This document shows positions 1 to 9,788 of a stretch of 64,000 nt of DNA, in pieces. Each line of letters starts with the position of its first letter. The stretch's first letter is position 1. A program made the translations under genes and the position numbers. The notes beneath the pieces were generated by a model, which saw only the letters and a list, made by a program, of their open reading frames with translations, was not told the DNA's origin and made no database searches. Origin of the DNA: Streptomyces seoulensis (lineage in GTDB: Bacteria; Actinomycetota; Actinomycetes; Streptomycetales; Streptomycetaceae). The stretch is taken from the NCBI GenBank assembly GCA_013364255.1, contig CP054936.1, positions 558,001 through 622,000 of the forward strand. The letters run 5' to 3'.

Positions 1-344
1 GCAATAAGTTGGTCACTTCAATTCAAGGTGGGCCTCGAAGGCGCAGGCCTACCCAAGCGCTCCGGCCCGTTCCGCCTTCCGGTTCCTCAGCCCCGGTCCC
101 GGTGACGGCGTCGCACAGCACACCGTCTGAGGTGGCTGTCCTTGATTCTGCACTTGCCCGGCAGGCCGCGCGGAAGTGGTCATTTGGATCGAAATCCTGG
201 ACATGTGCATACGTCAAGAATGAGCCAGGCTCGTGGGCTCACCGGTCGATTGTCGATGGATCCAATAGCGCCTTGCATTCAGAATGCACAGCGGTGCGGA
301 CCCAGGGGGGGCCGCCTGAGACCTGTGAAGGATTCCGAACCTCG
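1..344. other. region upstream of the large secreted-protein gene
   Basis: No separate gene is supported here. The reading frame of the downstream gene is open from base 9, but those residues have no signal-peptide character and the composition looks non-coding. A purine-rich GAAGGA at about 327-332 precedes the chosen ATG at 345 and is the likely ribosome-binding site, with somewhat long spacing. I see no clear promoter or operator. Confidence 0.4.
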
Positions 345-3300
345 ATGTCTGTCTTCCACGTACCCCGACGTGCGTCCCGGCGCCCGTCGTCCAGATCCGT
401 TGCCACCCTTGCAGTCGCCGGGCTAGCCGCAGGGTCGCTGACGGCCATGGCGCCTGCCCACGCGGCATCCCACACTCCGGCCCGCTCATCCCGGGCGGCG
501 TCGCACACTACACAGCCCCAGCCATCCACCCGGCAGTTGAACTCCCTGGAGTCGGCGTCGGCTCGCGCGAAGGCCACGGGCGAGCCGGTAACCGTCGATC
601 AACTCACGGACACGGGCTCGGTCGTGGTGGCCAATCCGGACGGGACCTTCACCCGTACAGATTCCTCCATGCCGCAGCGCACCCTGCAGGACGGGAAGTG
701 GGTGCCGATCGATACCACGCTGGTGCGGCAGCCGAACGGAACCTGGGCCCCCAAAGCGACCATCACGGACGTGGCCTTCTCCGGCGGCGGTGGCGGTGCA
801 CTGGTCACGTTGCACAGCGGCCAGGACAGACTGGCCTTCTCCTGGCCGGGCACCATGCCCACGCCGGTGGTGTCCGGTGACACCGCCACATACCCCGATG
901 TCCTGCCCCAGGTCGACCTTCAGCTGACCGCGGACGCCTCCGGATACTCCTCGGTCCTCGTGGTCAAAACCGCCAAGGCGGCGGCCGACCCACGACTGCG
1001 GCACCTAGCGCTCAACACCGCGTCGGCCGGTGTCAAGCTGGCCACCACGCGCGACGGCGGCACCCAGGCGACGGACGCGCACACCGGCAGGACGGTGTTC
1101 CACAGTGATACCGCGCTGATGTGGGACAGCGCCGGCCAGAAAGCCGTCGGCGCACCCTCGGTTCGCACCACGACCGTGTCATCCGCCCGAGCCGAGCACC
1201 GGGCGGCGGCCAAGGTCGGCAAGCACCGCGCCCAGGTCCGGGTGACTCTCCAATCCGGCAAGCAACTGCTGGGGGTGGCAGAAAATCTGCTCTCGGCAAA
1301 GAGCACCGCCTACCCGGTCTACATCGACCCCGAGTGGAGCGGCCGGCCGTCCCAGCTGGACTGGGCACGGATCTCCGACAACGGATGGAACGTATACAAC
1401 TCTACGTCCACGTCGGGCGCCACCAACGCCCGTGAAGGGTGGGACAACTCCTACCCCGGCAATGGTGAACGAGCGCGCACGTACTACCAGATGAACACCA
1501 GCGGAATCGCAGGCGCTGTCGTCACCCACGCCTCGCTGTATGTGAAGCAGCTCTCCGCCGCTTCCTGCTCCGACACGCCCGCCGCCGTCTACGGCACCGA
1601 CCGTCCCGCCGGGTGGAGCTCGTCCTCGCTGTACTGGGGGCACGAGCCCGGGGGGCGCACCGGCGCACTGGGTACAAACCCGAAGAGTCATGAGGCAGGA
1701 ACCTGCCCGGTGACCGACGGCGCCAACTCCTGGGTCAGTCCGCCATCGCTTGAGTTTGACGTGACGTCGCGTGCGCAGAGTGCGGCGGCCGGCGGCTGGA
1801 AGAGCATGACGCTGATGGTCCAGTCCCCCGACATGAACGACGCCAGCCAGTGGAAGCAGCTCGCCTTCGGTGGCGGTGCCACCATGTCGGTCACCTACAG
1901 TTACCGGCCCAAGCTCATGAAGGGAACCGGCGCTCCCGTCATCAAGCCGTCCATCGTGAGCATGGGCAAAACGATGACCACCACCCACACCCCGACGCTG
2001 TCCGCGCGCGCGGTCGACCCCGACTTGGTCGGCGGCAGCGAGCTGGTGCGCGTCGACTACAACGTCTTCAACTCCTCTGGCACCCTGGTCGGCCAGGGTT
2101 TCGGCCCCAATCTCGATTCCAAGAAGCGCGCCAGGTGGAACACCAATGGCAGTGACTGGACCACACCGAGGCTGCCGGACGGTACGTACACCTGGAAGGC
2201 AACCGCGCAGAACGTGGCTGGCTACTGGGTTGGCTCCGGCTCGGGTATCTGGACGAAGACGCAGACGTTCACGGTGGACACCAGTGCACCACCGGCTCCG
2301 ACGGTCACATCAAGTCAGTTTCCAGCCAAGCAGATCGGCTCCGCGTTCGACGACAAAGGCTCCTTCACGCTGAGCAACAATCACACCAACAACATCACCG
2401 GCTACCTGTTCTCCCTGGACGGCACGCTCGGCAACACGGCGTACAGCAGCAGCGTCGCCAAATGGACCCCGAGCACGAAGATCACACCGGGAAAGGCGTA
2501 CTACGTCAGCTCCGACAACGCCTCCGGCACCGGGACCGCAGTCGTCAACGGCAGCGCCTCCCCCGCCTTCGCCCCTGGAACACCGGGCCCGCACACGCTG
2601 TTCGCCAAGGCCGTGGACCAGGCCGGCTCGACATCTCTCGCTCAGACGTCCTACATCTTCTACGCCGGCACCAGCACCCCGACGTACGCCTACGGCGACA
2701 AGATGATCAACGGCTGGACCGCTACCAACGCGGATAACACGCCGACGACGGTGCCGAAAGCGACGACGACCTCCAAGGGTGGTCAGCTGATCAGCCAGGC
2801 CGCTGGCAGCGGTTATGAATTCGCTGACGGGTTCCAGGCTTTCCTCAACAACAAGAGCAGCACGTCGAAGGTCGCGGCCGGTGACAGTGCGACGTTCAGC
2901 TTCGACATCCCCAAAGACGGTGCCTGGAGCTTCGGCGCCAACCTGACCAGGGCCAAGGACTACGGTATCTACCGATTGGTCCTGGACGCAGGCAAACCCA
3001 CCGAGTCCCTTTTGATCAGCGGCTTCGATGCCTACAACTCCTTCGTCACCACCAGGTTCCTGAACCTCGGCATACCCAAGGACTCAAACGGTCAGCTGCT
3101 CACCCTCAAGCAAGGAGCCCACACCCTCACCCTCACCGGCAAGAACCCCGGCTCCACCGGGTACCAAGCCGGCGTCGACGTGCTGCGGCTGGCGCCGGCG
3201 CTGACCTGCGCGATCAACAATACAAGCGGCTGTCTGAACAACACGGCCACCAGCACCTTCGCTACTACGACCAGCTCAGCCGACGCCGACGGCTCCGGCA

Positions 3301-6300
3301 ACAGCATCAACTCCGGGGACCTGACGAGCACAGCAGGATGGCAGAGCGCCAAGACCGTGACGGTCAACGGTGCCAGCATCATGCTGCCGAAGTTCGGCAC
3401 CGGCACGTACGACAACATGCTGTCCTCCGGACAGACCGTGACCGTCCCGGGCAGCGGCGTGGTGAACACGGGCGACGCGGTGGTCTTCCTCGCCTTCGCC
3501 ACCGGTGGTGCGGCAAGGGAGGCCTCCGGCACCATCACCTACGCCAAGAACAACTGCTTGGACCTCAACGGAGACGCCGCCGACCAGACCTACCATCTGG
3601 ACACCGTGCCCGACTGGCTCAGCGGCTCCACGCCCGCGGCCTCGGTGTCTCTAGTCCACGAGAACCACAGCAACAACACCCAGACCAGCCCCAGCGCCGG
3701 ACCGAAGATCTACGCCATCAGCGTCCCGCTGACCTGCCCGGGCTCGGCCATCAGCAGCATCTCCCTCCCCCTGTTCACCAACGGCGTTCAGGCCGGCCAG
3801 CCCGCTTTGCACATCCTCGGACTGGGCGTCAGGCCACTTTCTGTCACCGGCAGCGGGTCGGGCACCCAACACTGGGTCGGAACCTGGTCCTCCGTATCGG
3901 ACACCTCCAAGGTGCAGCAGTCCGGCGGCACCACCGCCACCGTCACCGGGCAGACACTCCGCATTCCGGCACACGTCAGCATCGGCACCGATGACGGCAA
4001 CGGGGTTCGCATCCACCTGTCCAACGCCATGGGGGCCGCACCAGTGACCTTCGATGCGGCTTCCATCGCTCTCCAGGACGGCACCACGGGCGGCGCCACA
4101 GCAGCTACCGCACCGACCCCAGTGACCTTCGGTGGTGCTGCCTCCGTCACCATCCCAGCAGGCGCAGACGTCACCAGCTCTCCCGTGACACTGGCCGTCA
4201 CCCAACAGGCGACCGTGCTGGTCAGTCTGCAGGTACACGGCGCCATGTCCGCCATGCCCGGTCACTCGACGGCCCGGACACCCATGTGGGTGAGCGACGC
4301 GGCCAACCGAACGGGCGACACCGCAGCCGCCAAGTTCACACAGACGACGTACACCGGCCTCCCGTACCTGGCCGGCATCGACGTCACCACGCCCATTGCC
4401 GCCCCCACCGGCTCCCTGGTCCTCTACGGCGACCAGAGCGTCAATGGGGACACCGCGAGCAGCGATGGTCGGCATCATCTCAGCGACGCCATCGCCGGCG
4501 CCCTCGCCGGTGATCTCAACGGAGACAGCTCCGTGGACTACGGCGTGCTCAATGCCGGTACCAACAGCGACAGCCTGCTGCCTCAGAGCCCCTACAGCGA
4601 AACTCCAGACCACGCGCTCAACCCACTGGATCGCGATGTGCTGGCCCAGAGCAACGTACGTACGGTCCTCATCTCCACCGGCGCCGCCGACCTGCTCAAC
4701 TGCACGAACAGCGCCAACACCTGTGCCACCGATGTCGAGAACGGACTTGCCGAACTCAACAGCCAGCTGAGTTCCTACAGCACCGATGACGGGCAGACCA
4801 ACATTAACGGTCAGTCGGTGACGCAGAGCTCCAACCTCACCGTCTACCTGACCACCATTCCGCCCTTCACCGCCGCCCGCCCCGGCACCGCAACGCAGGA
4901 GGCCGCACGAGAACAGGTCAACAGCTTCCTGCTCGAAAACTACTCGACCCAGACCATCGATTTCGCGGCCGCCGTCTCCACCGACAGCACGGCCACCTCG
5001 TCAACCGTGAAGGCGGCCGACCTCTCAAGTGGTAACCCCTCCGACACCTACTACGCCGACCTCGCCAGCCTGTACCTGAAAGACACCAACACCCAGGTCG
5101 TCAACATCGCCCCGAACATGATCGTCCCCCTCGCCACCGGCAGCGACACCCCCGACGACGAGTGGGAACTGTCCACCGACGGCACCGACCAGCGCGAGGA
5201 CAACCCCTTCACCCCGGTCGGTGGGACAGCCTTCAACGCGGCCGGACCCGACGCGGTCAACACACCGACCGCCGCCACCTCGTTCGACGGCAGCACCGGA
5301 TTCCTGATGAGCGATCACACCGCCGTCAACACTCTCGCCGACTACACCGTCTCCGCATGGGTGAAGCTCGACTCGGCGACCGGTCCCGCCACCGCAATCT
5401 GCGAGGGGACCAGCCAGCACCAGGCGTTCTACATCGGCTACGACAGCAGCAACAACGGCTGGATGTTCCAGACCACAACCACCAACGACGACAGCGCCGA
5501 CTTTCCCACCGCAGAGGGAGACGCCGGCACCGGCGCCCCGGGCACCTGGACACATCTCCTGGTCACCTACACCGCACCGGTGGACGGAGACGACTCCACC
5601 GGCGTGATGTCGATCTACCAGAACGGCACCCTGATGGGCACCGCCACGAATTCAACCCCACAGTATGACTCCGCCATGCCCCTGACCATCGGCGGATGCG
5701 TCAACACCCCGGACGCGAACACGCCATACAATGCCTTCCCCGGCTCCGTCTCCGACGTCCAGGTCTACCCCTACGCCATGGCGGCAAGCGATGCTAGCGC
5801 AGGCAGCCTGATCGTGCCGTCGGGCTGGGACAACGGCATGCCCGAAGACGAATGGAAACTCGCCACAACCGGCACCGACACCGCCTCCCTCAACACGCTC
5901 ACCCCGTCCGGCAGCGTCACTTTCAACACCGACGCGCCCAGCGGACTGTCCGGCAGCGCCACGTTCGACGGCACCACCGGCTTCCTCAAGAGCAAGCAGA
6001 GCGCGGTCAACACACTCGGCGACTACACCGTCTCCGCCTGGGTAAAGATCAACTCTGCACTCGGCACGACCGCTCTGTGCCAGGGCACCACACAACACCA
6101 GGCCTTCTACCTCTCCTACGACAAACCCAGCGCCGCCTGGATGTTCCAAACCACAACCACCAATGACGAAAACGCCGACTTCCCAACAGCCGAAGGCGAC
6201 CCCAACTCCGCACCCGTCGGCACCTGGACGCATCTCGTCGCCGTCTACCGGGCGCCCGTCACCGGAAAATCCGACACCGGCTCGATGGCCCTCTACCAGA

Positions 6301-6488
6301 ACGGCACCCTCATGGGAACAGCCACCAACCTCAGTCCCCAGTACGATTCCGCCATGCCCCTGACCATCGGCGGATGCATCAACAGCGCCTCCGCCACCAC
6401 CCCATACATGGCCTTCCCCGGCTCCGTCGCCGATGTCCACGTCTACCCCCGCACCCTGTCCGCAAACGAGGTCAGCGCACTCAACTAG
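345..6488 (+). CDS. giant secreted protein: Rhs-type N-terminal region, degenerate SGNH-like region, two LamG repeats
   Basis: Predicted 2047 aa. The ATG at 345 is chosen because it begins a good twin-arginine/Sec-like signal: a basic stretch, then a hydrophobic segment ending MAPAHA. Residues of about 60-500 match the region shared by many Streptomyces secreted Rhs/LamG proteins (IDTTL, SWPG, YPDVLPQVDLQ, MWDSAG). The middle holds Ig/CBM-like beta-rich segments. Residues of about 1175-1595 resemble the actinobacterial SGNH/GDSL hydrolase fold (HWVGTWSS start, VLNAGTNSDSLL), but the nucleophile block reads GDQS rather than GDS and the usual DxxH block is not conserved, so it is probably not catalytic. 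Two LamG (concanavalin-like) repeats follow, beginning near 5152 and 5842. The gene uses more A/T at third positions than neighbours, suggesting transfer. Its TAG stop lies within the CTAG target of the adjacent insertion sequence. Likely surface or extracellular binding; substrate unknown. Confidence 0.8.
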   Translation: MSVFHVPRRASRRPSSRSVATLAVAGLAAGSLTAMAPAHAASHTPARSSRAASHTTQPQPSTRQLNSLESASARAKATGEPVTVDQLTDTGSVVVANPDGTFTRTDSSMPQRTLQDGKWVPIDTTLVRQPNGTWAPKATITDVAFSGGGGGALVTLHSGQDRLAFSWPGTMPTPVVSGDTATYPDVLPQVDLQLTADASGYSSVLVVKTAKAAADPRLRHLALNTASAGVKLATTRDGGTQATDAHTGRTVFHSDTALMWDSAGQKAVGAPSVRTTTVSSARAEHRAAAKVGKHRAQVRVTLQSGKQLLGVAENLLSAKSTAYPVYIDPEWSGRPSQLDWARISDNGWNVYNSTSTSGATNAREGWDNSYPGNGERARTYYQMNTSGIAGAVVTHASLYVKQLSAASCSDTPAAVYGTDRPAGWSSSSLYWGHEPGGRTGALGTNPKSHEAGTCPVTDGANSWVSPPSLEFDVTSRAQSAAAGGWKSMTLMVQSPDMNDASQWKQLAFGGGATMSVTYSYRPKLMKGTGAPVIKPSIVSMGKTMTTTHTPTLSARAVDPDLVGGSELVRVDYNVFNSSGTLVGQGFGPNLDSKKRARWNTNGSDWTTPRLPDGTYTWKATAQNVAGYWVGSGSGIWTKTQTFTVDTSAPPAPTVTSSQFPAKQIGSAFDDKGSFTLSNNHTNNITGYLFSLDGTLGNTAYSSSVAKWTPSTKITPGKAYYVSSDNASGTGTAVVNGSASPAFAPGTPGPHTLFAKAVDQAGSTSLAQTSYIFYAGTSTPTYAYGDKMINGWTATNADNTPTTVPKATTTSKGGQLISQAAGSGYEFADGFQAFLNNKSSTSKVAAGDSATFSFDIPKDGAWSFGANLTRAKDYGIYRLVLDAGKPTESLLISGFDAYNSFVTTRFLNLGIPKDSNGQLLTLKQGAHTLTLTGKNPGSTGYQAGVDVLRLAPALTCAINNTSGCLNNTATSTFATTTSSADADGSGNSINSGDLTSTAGWQSAKTVTVNGASIMLPKFGTGTYDNMLSSGQTVTVPGSGVVNTGDAVVFLAFATGGAAREASGTITYAKNNCLDLNGDAADQTYHLDTVPDWLSGSTPAASVSLVHENHSNNTQTSPSAGPKIYAISVPLTCPGSAISSISLPLFTNGVQAGQPALHILGLGVRPLSVTGSGSGTQHWVGTWSSVSDTSKVQQSGGTTATVTGQTLRIPAHVSIGTDDGNGVRIHLSNAMGAAPVTFDAASIALQDGTTGGATAATAPTPVTFGGAASVTIPAGADVTSSPVTLAVTQQATVLVSLQVHGAMSAMPGHSTARTPMWVSDAANRTGDTAAAKFTQTTYTGLPYLAGIDVTTPIAAPTGSLVLYGDQSVNGDTASSDGRHHLSDAIAGALAGDLNGDSSVDYGVLNAGTNSDSLLPQSPYSETPDHALNPLDRDVLAQSNVRTVLISTGAADLLNCTNSANTCATDVENGLAELNSQLSSYSTDDGQTNINGQSVTQSSNLTVYLTTIPPFTAARPGTATQEAAREQVNSFLLENYSTQTIDFAAAVSTDSTATSSTVKAADLSSGNPSDTYYADLASLYLKDTNTQVVNIAPNMIVPLATGSDTPDDEWELSTDGTDQREDNPFTPVGGTAFNAAGPDAVNTPTAATSFDGSTGFLMSDHTAVNTLADYTVSAWVKLDSATGPATAICEGTSQHQAFYIGYDSSNNGWMFQTTTTNDDSADFPTAEGDAGTGAPGTWTHLLVTYTAPVDGDDSTGVMSIYQNGTLMGTATNSTPQYDSAMPLTIGGCVNTPDANTPYNAFPGSVSDVQVYPYAMAASDASAGSLIVPSGWDNGMPEDEWKLATTGTDTASLNTLTPSGSVTFNTDAPSGLSGSATFDGTTGFLKSKQSAVNTLGDYTVSAWVKINSALGTTALCQGTTQHQAFYLSYDKPSAAWMFQTTTTNDENADFPTAEGDPNSAPVGTWTHLVAVYRAPVTGKSDTGSMALYQNGTLMGTATNLSPQYDSAMPLTIGGCINSASATTPYMAFPGSVADVHVYPRTLSANEVSALN

Positions 6489-7592
6489 GGGCTGTTTGAG
6501 GTTCAGATCATGTGGTTGAGGTGAGGTGCTTCAACCACATGAGCGATCCTCGGAGGTGAAGTCCTGCCTCATAGCTTCCAGGGGACTTGTCGTAGCGGGT
6601 GGCGAGCCCCCGCCAGGTCTTGATTTTCTGGAAGCACCGCTCCACGGTGTTGCGCTGCCTGTAGCGGTGCGCGTCGAAGGCGACGGGGCGACCGCCGGCC
6701 GAGCCCTTCTTCCGGCGGTTGGCGGCTCCGTCGTTCCTTTCCGGGATGACTGCGGTGATCCCGCGTCTGCGCAGGTAAGCACGATTGGCCCTCTACAAGT
6801 AGGCCTTGTCGGCGGCCACCGCCCCGGGCCGGGTGCGTGGGTGGCCCCTGGGACCTGCGACGCGAACCCGGCCGAGTACCACCTGGAACTGCGGGGAGTC
6901 CGCCGCTTGGCCCGAGGTCAGCACGAACACCGGTGGCAGTCCCGCAGCGTCGACCGCGGCGTGGACCTTGCTGCTCAGCCCGCCTCTGGACCTGCCGAGC
7001 CCGGCCGCCTTCGCCCGTGCCCGGCGACGCTGCCGTGCTGCGGACCGCTCCCGGTCCGCCCGCGAGCCGCCCGCACCGGGTGCGGGCGGCGGCGCGTCAC
7101 CCGCAGGATCGGTCCCTGCTCCGGCAGCGGAACCCCCTTTTCCTCGGTCAGTGCCTGTTCGAGTGCGTCCAGGGTCTCCCCGGCGACAGCCAGACCTGCC
7201 GATTCGTGATGGGCCCGCACGACCGTGGAAATTCACACTGGCCAGCCCCAGCCCGACCCGCCCCCGTACAGCAGCCTCGGTGATCAGACCGTTCATCAGA
7301 GCCTGGAACACCCCGGCTTTCGACCAGGCGCTCAACCGCGAGTACACCGTGGACCAAGGCCCGTAGCGCTCCGGGACATCACGCCAGCCACTGCCGGTGC
7401 GGAACCTCCACAGCACGCCGTTGAACTGGTCTCGCACCCGCCGAGGCAGCGGACCTGTCGCCGCCACCGGCAGATACCCCTCGATCAACTCCCACTCGGC
7501 ATCCGTCACATCAAAACGCGCCACACGCGAGTTCTACCAGCCCGGACCGGCCCACCATGGAGCGTCGACAAGATCCGAACCCTGAATAGGCC
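6489..7592 (-). mobile_element. IS5-family insertion sequence, degenerate
   Basis: A 1104-bp element with imperfect terminal inverted repeats (about 15 of 21 positions match between 6489 onward and the complement of 7592 backward). It is flanked on both sides by CTAG (6485-6488 and 7593-7596), which fits the 4-bp target duplication known for IS5-group elements. It contains one transposase frame on the minus strand that carries a frameshift and a stop. The left end touches the stop codon of the giant secreted protein; the right end abuts a second insertion sequence. Confidence 0.8.
6508..7524 (-). pseudogene. IS5-family transposase, broken
   Basis: The N-terminus (MARFDVTDAEWELIEGYLP) and the DUF4096-like helix region are typical of IS5-family transposases. 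Three lesions are visible. Near 7226-7235 an extra T shifts the frame just where the first catalytic motif should be (VDSTVVRAHHESAG continues in another frame). The frame is restored further on, by the conserved GLGRSRGGLSSKVHAAVD segment. At 6793-6795 a TAG interrupts the last catalytic block directly after AADKAYL, and the same frame then continues RANRAYLRRRGI and on to a natural stop at 6508. The protein is therefore not expected to be active. It belongs to the element at 6489-7592. Confidence 0.85.
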
Positions 7593-7596
7593 CTAG

Positions 7597-7614
7597 TAGG
7601 GCTTGGTCAGGTTC
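7597..7614. repeat. left terminal inverted repeat of IS701-like element
   Basis: Exact inverted match to 9021-9038. The outer base is adjacent to the CTAG target site. Confidence 0.9.
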
Positions 7615-7661
7615 ACTCGTGAGTGGCGTGTCTGCTTGTCTGTCGGTGCCGTTGTCTTGGT

Positions 7662-8927
7662 GTGACACCTGAGGAGTTGGCCGGGGTCCGTGCGGACCTG
7701 GAGGCTTTCGCGGCGGAGTTGTTCGACGGGTTCTTTCGTGCGGATCAGCGGCGGTGGGGACAGGCGTATGTGCGCGGGCTGCTGCTGGACGGCAGACGCA
7801 AGTCGGTGGAGCCGATGGCGGCCCGGCTGGGTGAGGACGGCAACCGGCAGGCGCTGGCGCACTTCATCACTTCCAGCCCGTGGGATGCGGCGCATGTGCG
7901 GGCCCGGCTGGCCTGGAGGATGCACGAGGTGATCGGCCCGGAAGCCTTGATCGTGGACGACACCGGTTTCCTCAAGGACGGGGACGCCTCGGCGTGTGTG
8001 TCGCGGCAGTACACCGGCACCGCGGGCAAGGTCACCAACTGCCAGGTGGGCGTCTCGGTGCATCTGGCCACCGACCGTGCCTCGGCCGCGGTCGACTGGC
8101 GCCTGTTCGTGCCGGCCTCCTGGGACCCGGCCTCGCCCGAGGCCGATGCGGTCAAGGTCTCCCGCCGCACCCGCTGCGGCATGCCCGACCAGGCCGGGCA
8201 CGTGGAGAAGTGGCAGCTCGCTCTGGACATGATCGACGAGACCCTCTCGTGGGGCATCGACATCCCGCTGGTGGTCGCGGACGCCGGCTACGGCGATGCC
8301 GCCGCCTTCCGCCTCGGTCTGGAGGAACGGGACCTGCCTTACGCGGTCGGTGTCTGCGGCCGGCATACCGCGCATCCGGCCGATGCCCGGCCCGTCCAAC
8401 CGGTCTACGCGGGCACCGGGCGTCCGCCGAAGATGCGGTACCCCGGGCCTGCGCGCAACGTGAAGGACCTGGTCATCGCGGCCGGCCGGGCGGCGGCCCG
8501 GCCGGTGTCCTGGCGGGAGGGGTCCCGGCCGGGCAAAGGCCGCAGTGGCCTCAAGCGCATGTACTCGCGGTTCGTCGCTCTCCGCATCCGCCCGGCCGGA
8601 CGCGGCATCCGCAAGGTCGTCGAGGATCCGGAGCTGCCCGAGCGGTGGCTGCTGGCCGAGTGGCCGGCCACCGAGCCGGAACCGGTGCAGTTCTGGCTGT
8701 CGAACCTGCCCTCCGGCATGCCGCTGGCCACTCTGGTGCGGCTGGCCAAACTCCGCTGGCGCATCGAACACGACTACCGCGAGATGAAACAGGCCCTGGG
8801 CCTGGCCCACTTCGAAGGCCGCACCTGGACCGGCTGGCACCACCACGTCACCCTCGTCTCGGCCGCACACGCCTTTTGCACCCTGCAACGACTGGCCCGT
8901 CACCCAAAAGACGCGGCGCGGGCCTGA
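7662..8927 (+). CDS. IS701-family transposase, probably C-terminally frameshifted
   Basis: About 421 aa from the GTG at 7662 (MTPEELAGVRADLEAFAAEL, the usual start of the family; the frame is open from 7623). DDE residues are visible: the first D in VDDTGFLKDG, the second D in VADAGYGDAAAF, and the E in LRWRIEHDYREMKQALGL. The frame stops at 8927 after HPKDAARA, but the adjacent frame continues GLSLYQVIRELQTLLATWAG to about 9028, which is the normal end of this family. A single-base indel between about 8880 and 8927 is likely. All catalytic residues lie upstream of it, so activity may or may not be kept. Confidence 0.8.
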   Translation: MTPEELAGVRADLEAFAAELFDGFFRADQRRWGQAYVRGLLLDGRRKSVEPMAARLGEDGNRQALAHFITSSPWDAAHVRARLAWRMHEVIGPEALIVDDTGFLKDGDASACVSRQYTGTAGKVTNCQVGVSVHLATDRASAAVDWRLFVPASWDPASPEADAVKVSRRTRCGMPDQAGHVEKWQLALDMIDETLSWGIDIPLVVADAGYGDAAAFRLGLEERDLPYAVGVCGRHTAHPADARPVQPVYAGTGRPPKMRYPGPARNVKDLVIAAGRAAARPVSWREGSRPGKGRSGLKRMYSRFVALRIRPAGRGIRKVVEDPELPERWLLAEWPATEPEPVQFWLSNLPSGMPLATLVRLAKLRWRIEHDYREMKQALGLAHFEGRTWTGWHHHVTLVSAAHAFCTLQRLARHPKDAARA

Positions 8928-9020
8928 GCCTCTACCAAGTCATCCGCGAACTCCAGACACTCCTCGCCACCTGGGCCGGCGCCTGCCCCACCTGCCACCG
9001 CGACATACCTAAACCGATAC

Positions 9021-9038
9021 GAACCTGACCAAGCCCTA
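9021..9038. repeat. right terminal inverted repeat of IS701-like element
   Basis: Exact inverted match to 7597-7614. CTAG follows at 9039-9042. Confidence 0.9.
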
Positions 9039-9101
9039 CTAGGGCCTGCTGTCGGGGCAGGGAAAGACCGGCGGCTCAGGGCGGTTGGACCGGGCCGGGC
9101 A

Positions 9102-9138
9102 GGGGCGGGCCCGGGCACTTCCCGTCCGGGCCCGCCCC
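9102..9138. terminator. strong GC hairpin after the VOC gene
   Basis: A perfect 13-bp stem (GGGGCGGGCCCGG at 9102-9114 with its complement at 9126-9138) and an 11-base loop. It lies directly downstream of the minus-strand VOC gene, with no long T run, as is common in Streptomyces. Confidence 0.6.
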
Positions 9139-9141
9139 TCC

Positions 9142-9546
9142 TCACGAAGCCGTCGGCGATTGCTCCGGGCTGCCGTAGGGACGTGTGATGATCTCCATGC
9201 CGTGCCCGGCCGGATCCATGAAGTACAGGCCGCGCCCGCCGTGGTGATGGTTGATCTCTCCGGGCTGCTTGAGGTGCGGATCGGCGTAGTACGTGATCCC
9301 GGCCTGCCGGATGCGCCCGAAGGCGGCGTCGAACTCCTCGTCGGAGACCAGGAACGCGTAGTGCTGCGTGACGATCGACTCCGCGGGGACGGACGCGAAG
9401 TCCAGGGTGACCCCGTTCGCGGTGGTCACGGGGATGAACGGGCCCCATTCGGTCCCGGTCGCCAGCCCCAGTACGTGCGCCAGGAACTCGGCCGACTCCC
9501 GTTTGTCCCGGGCATGGACGATGGTGTGATTCAACTCGACTGACAT
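9142..9546 (-). CDS. VOC (glyoxalase/bleomycin-resistance fold) protein
   Basis: 134 aa from the ATG at 9546 (MSVELNHTIVHARDK), preceded by GGAGG; the frame is open further upstream but without family similarity. Two beta-alpha-beta-beta-beta modules are apparent, with the metal-site positions plausibly H in NHTIV, H in TQHYAF and E in HGMEIITRP. The GRGLYFMDPAGHGMEI motif is typical of VOC dioxygenase/lyase-like proteins. Substrate cannot be named. It is a single gene with its own terminator, immediately beyond the two insertion sequences. Confidence 0.75.
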   Translation of the reverse strand: MSVELNHTIVHARDKRESAEFLAHVLGLATGTEWGPFIPVTTANGVTLDFASVPAESIVTQHYAFLVSDEEFDAAFGRIRQAGITYYADPHLKQPGEINHHHGGRGLYFMDPAGHGMEIITRPYGSPEQSPTAS

Positions 9547-9788
9547 AGGTGGAGAGCCTCCGCAAGGCACCTCACGGCACCTCCATGCCTCACCCGACCG
9601 GTGACCGACACGCGATGCGTGCACACGATCCTAGACAGCGGCGCTCACGCCGTCGAGGCATCCTCCGACACACAGACCTCTTCCGGCCACGACGTCCTCC
9701 TGTCCTGGCGTCCGCGCCCTACGACGGCGAACCCGGCGAAACGGCGCGGCCGGCGAAGCACTCCCGCCCGGCCGGCCGGGGAAGCCGC

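Larger units (their letters stand above)
7597..9038 (+). mobile_element. IS701-family insertion sequence
   Basis: A 1442-bp element bounded by an exact 18-bp terminal inverted repeat (7597-7614 and 9021-9038, TAGGGCTTGGTCAGGTTC). CTAG is present at 7593-7596 and 9039-9042, matching the 4-bp YTAR target duplication known for the IS701 family. It holds one transposase gene. Perfect ends suggest a recent insertion. It sits directly against the older IS5-like element, sharing the CTAG between them. Confidence 0.9.

Noticed and set aside
6485-9042. A composite transposon formed by the two insertion sequences
   Set aside because: They are different families, directly adjacent with no cargo between them.
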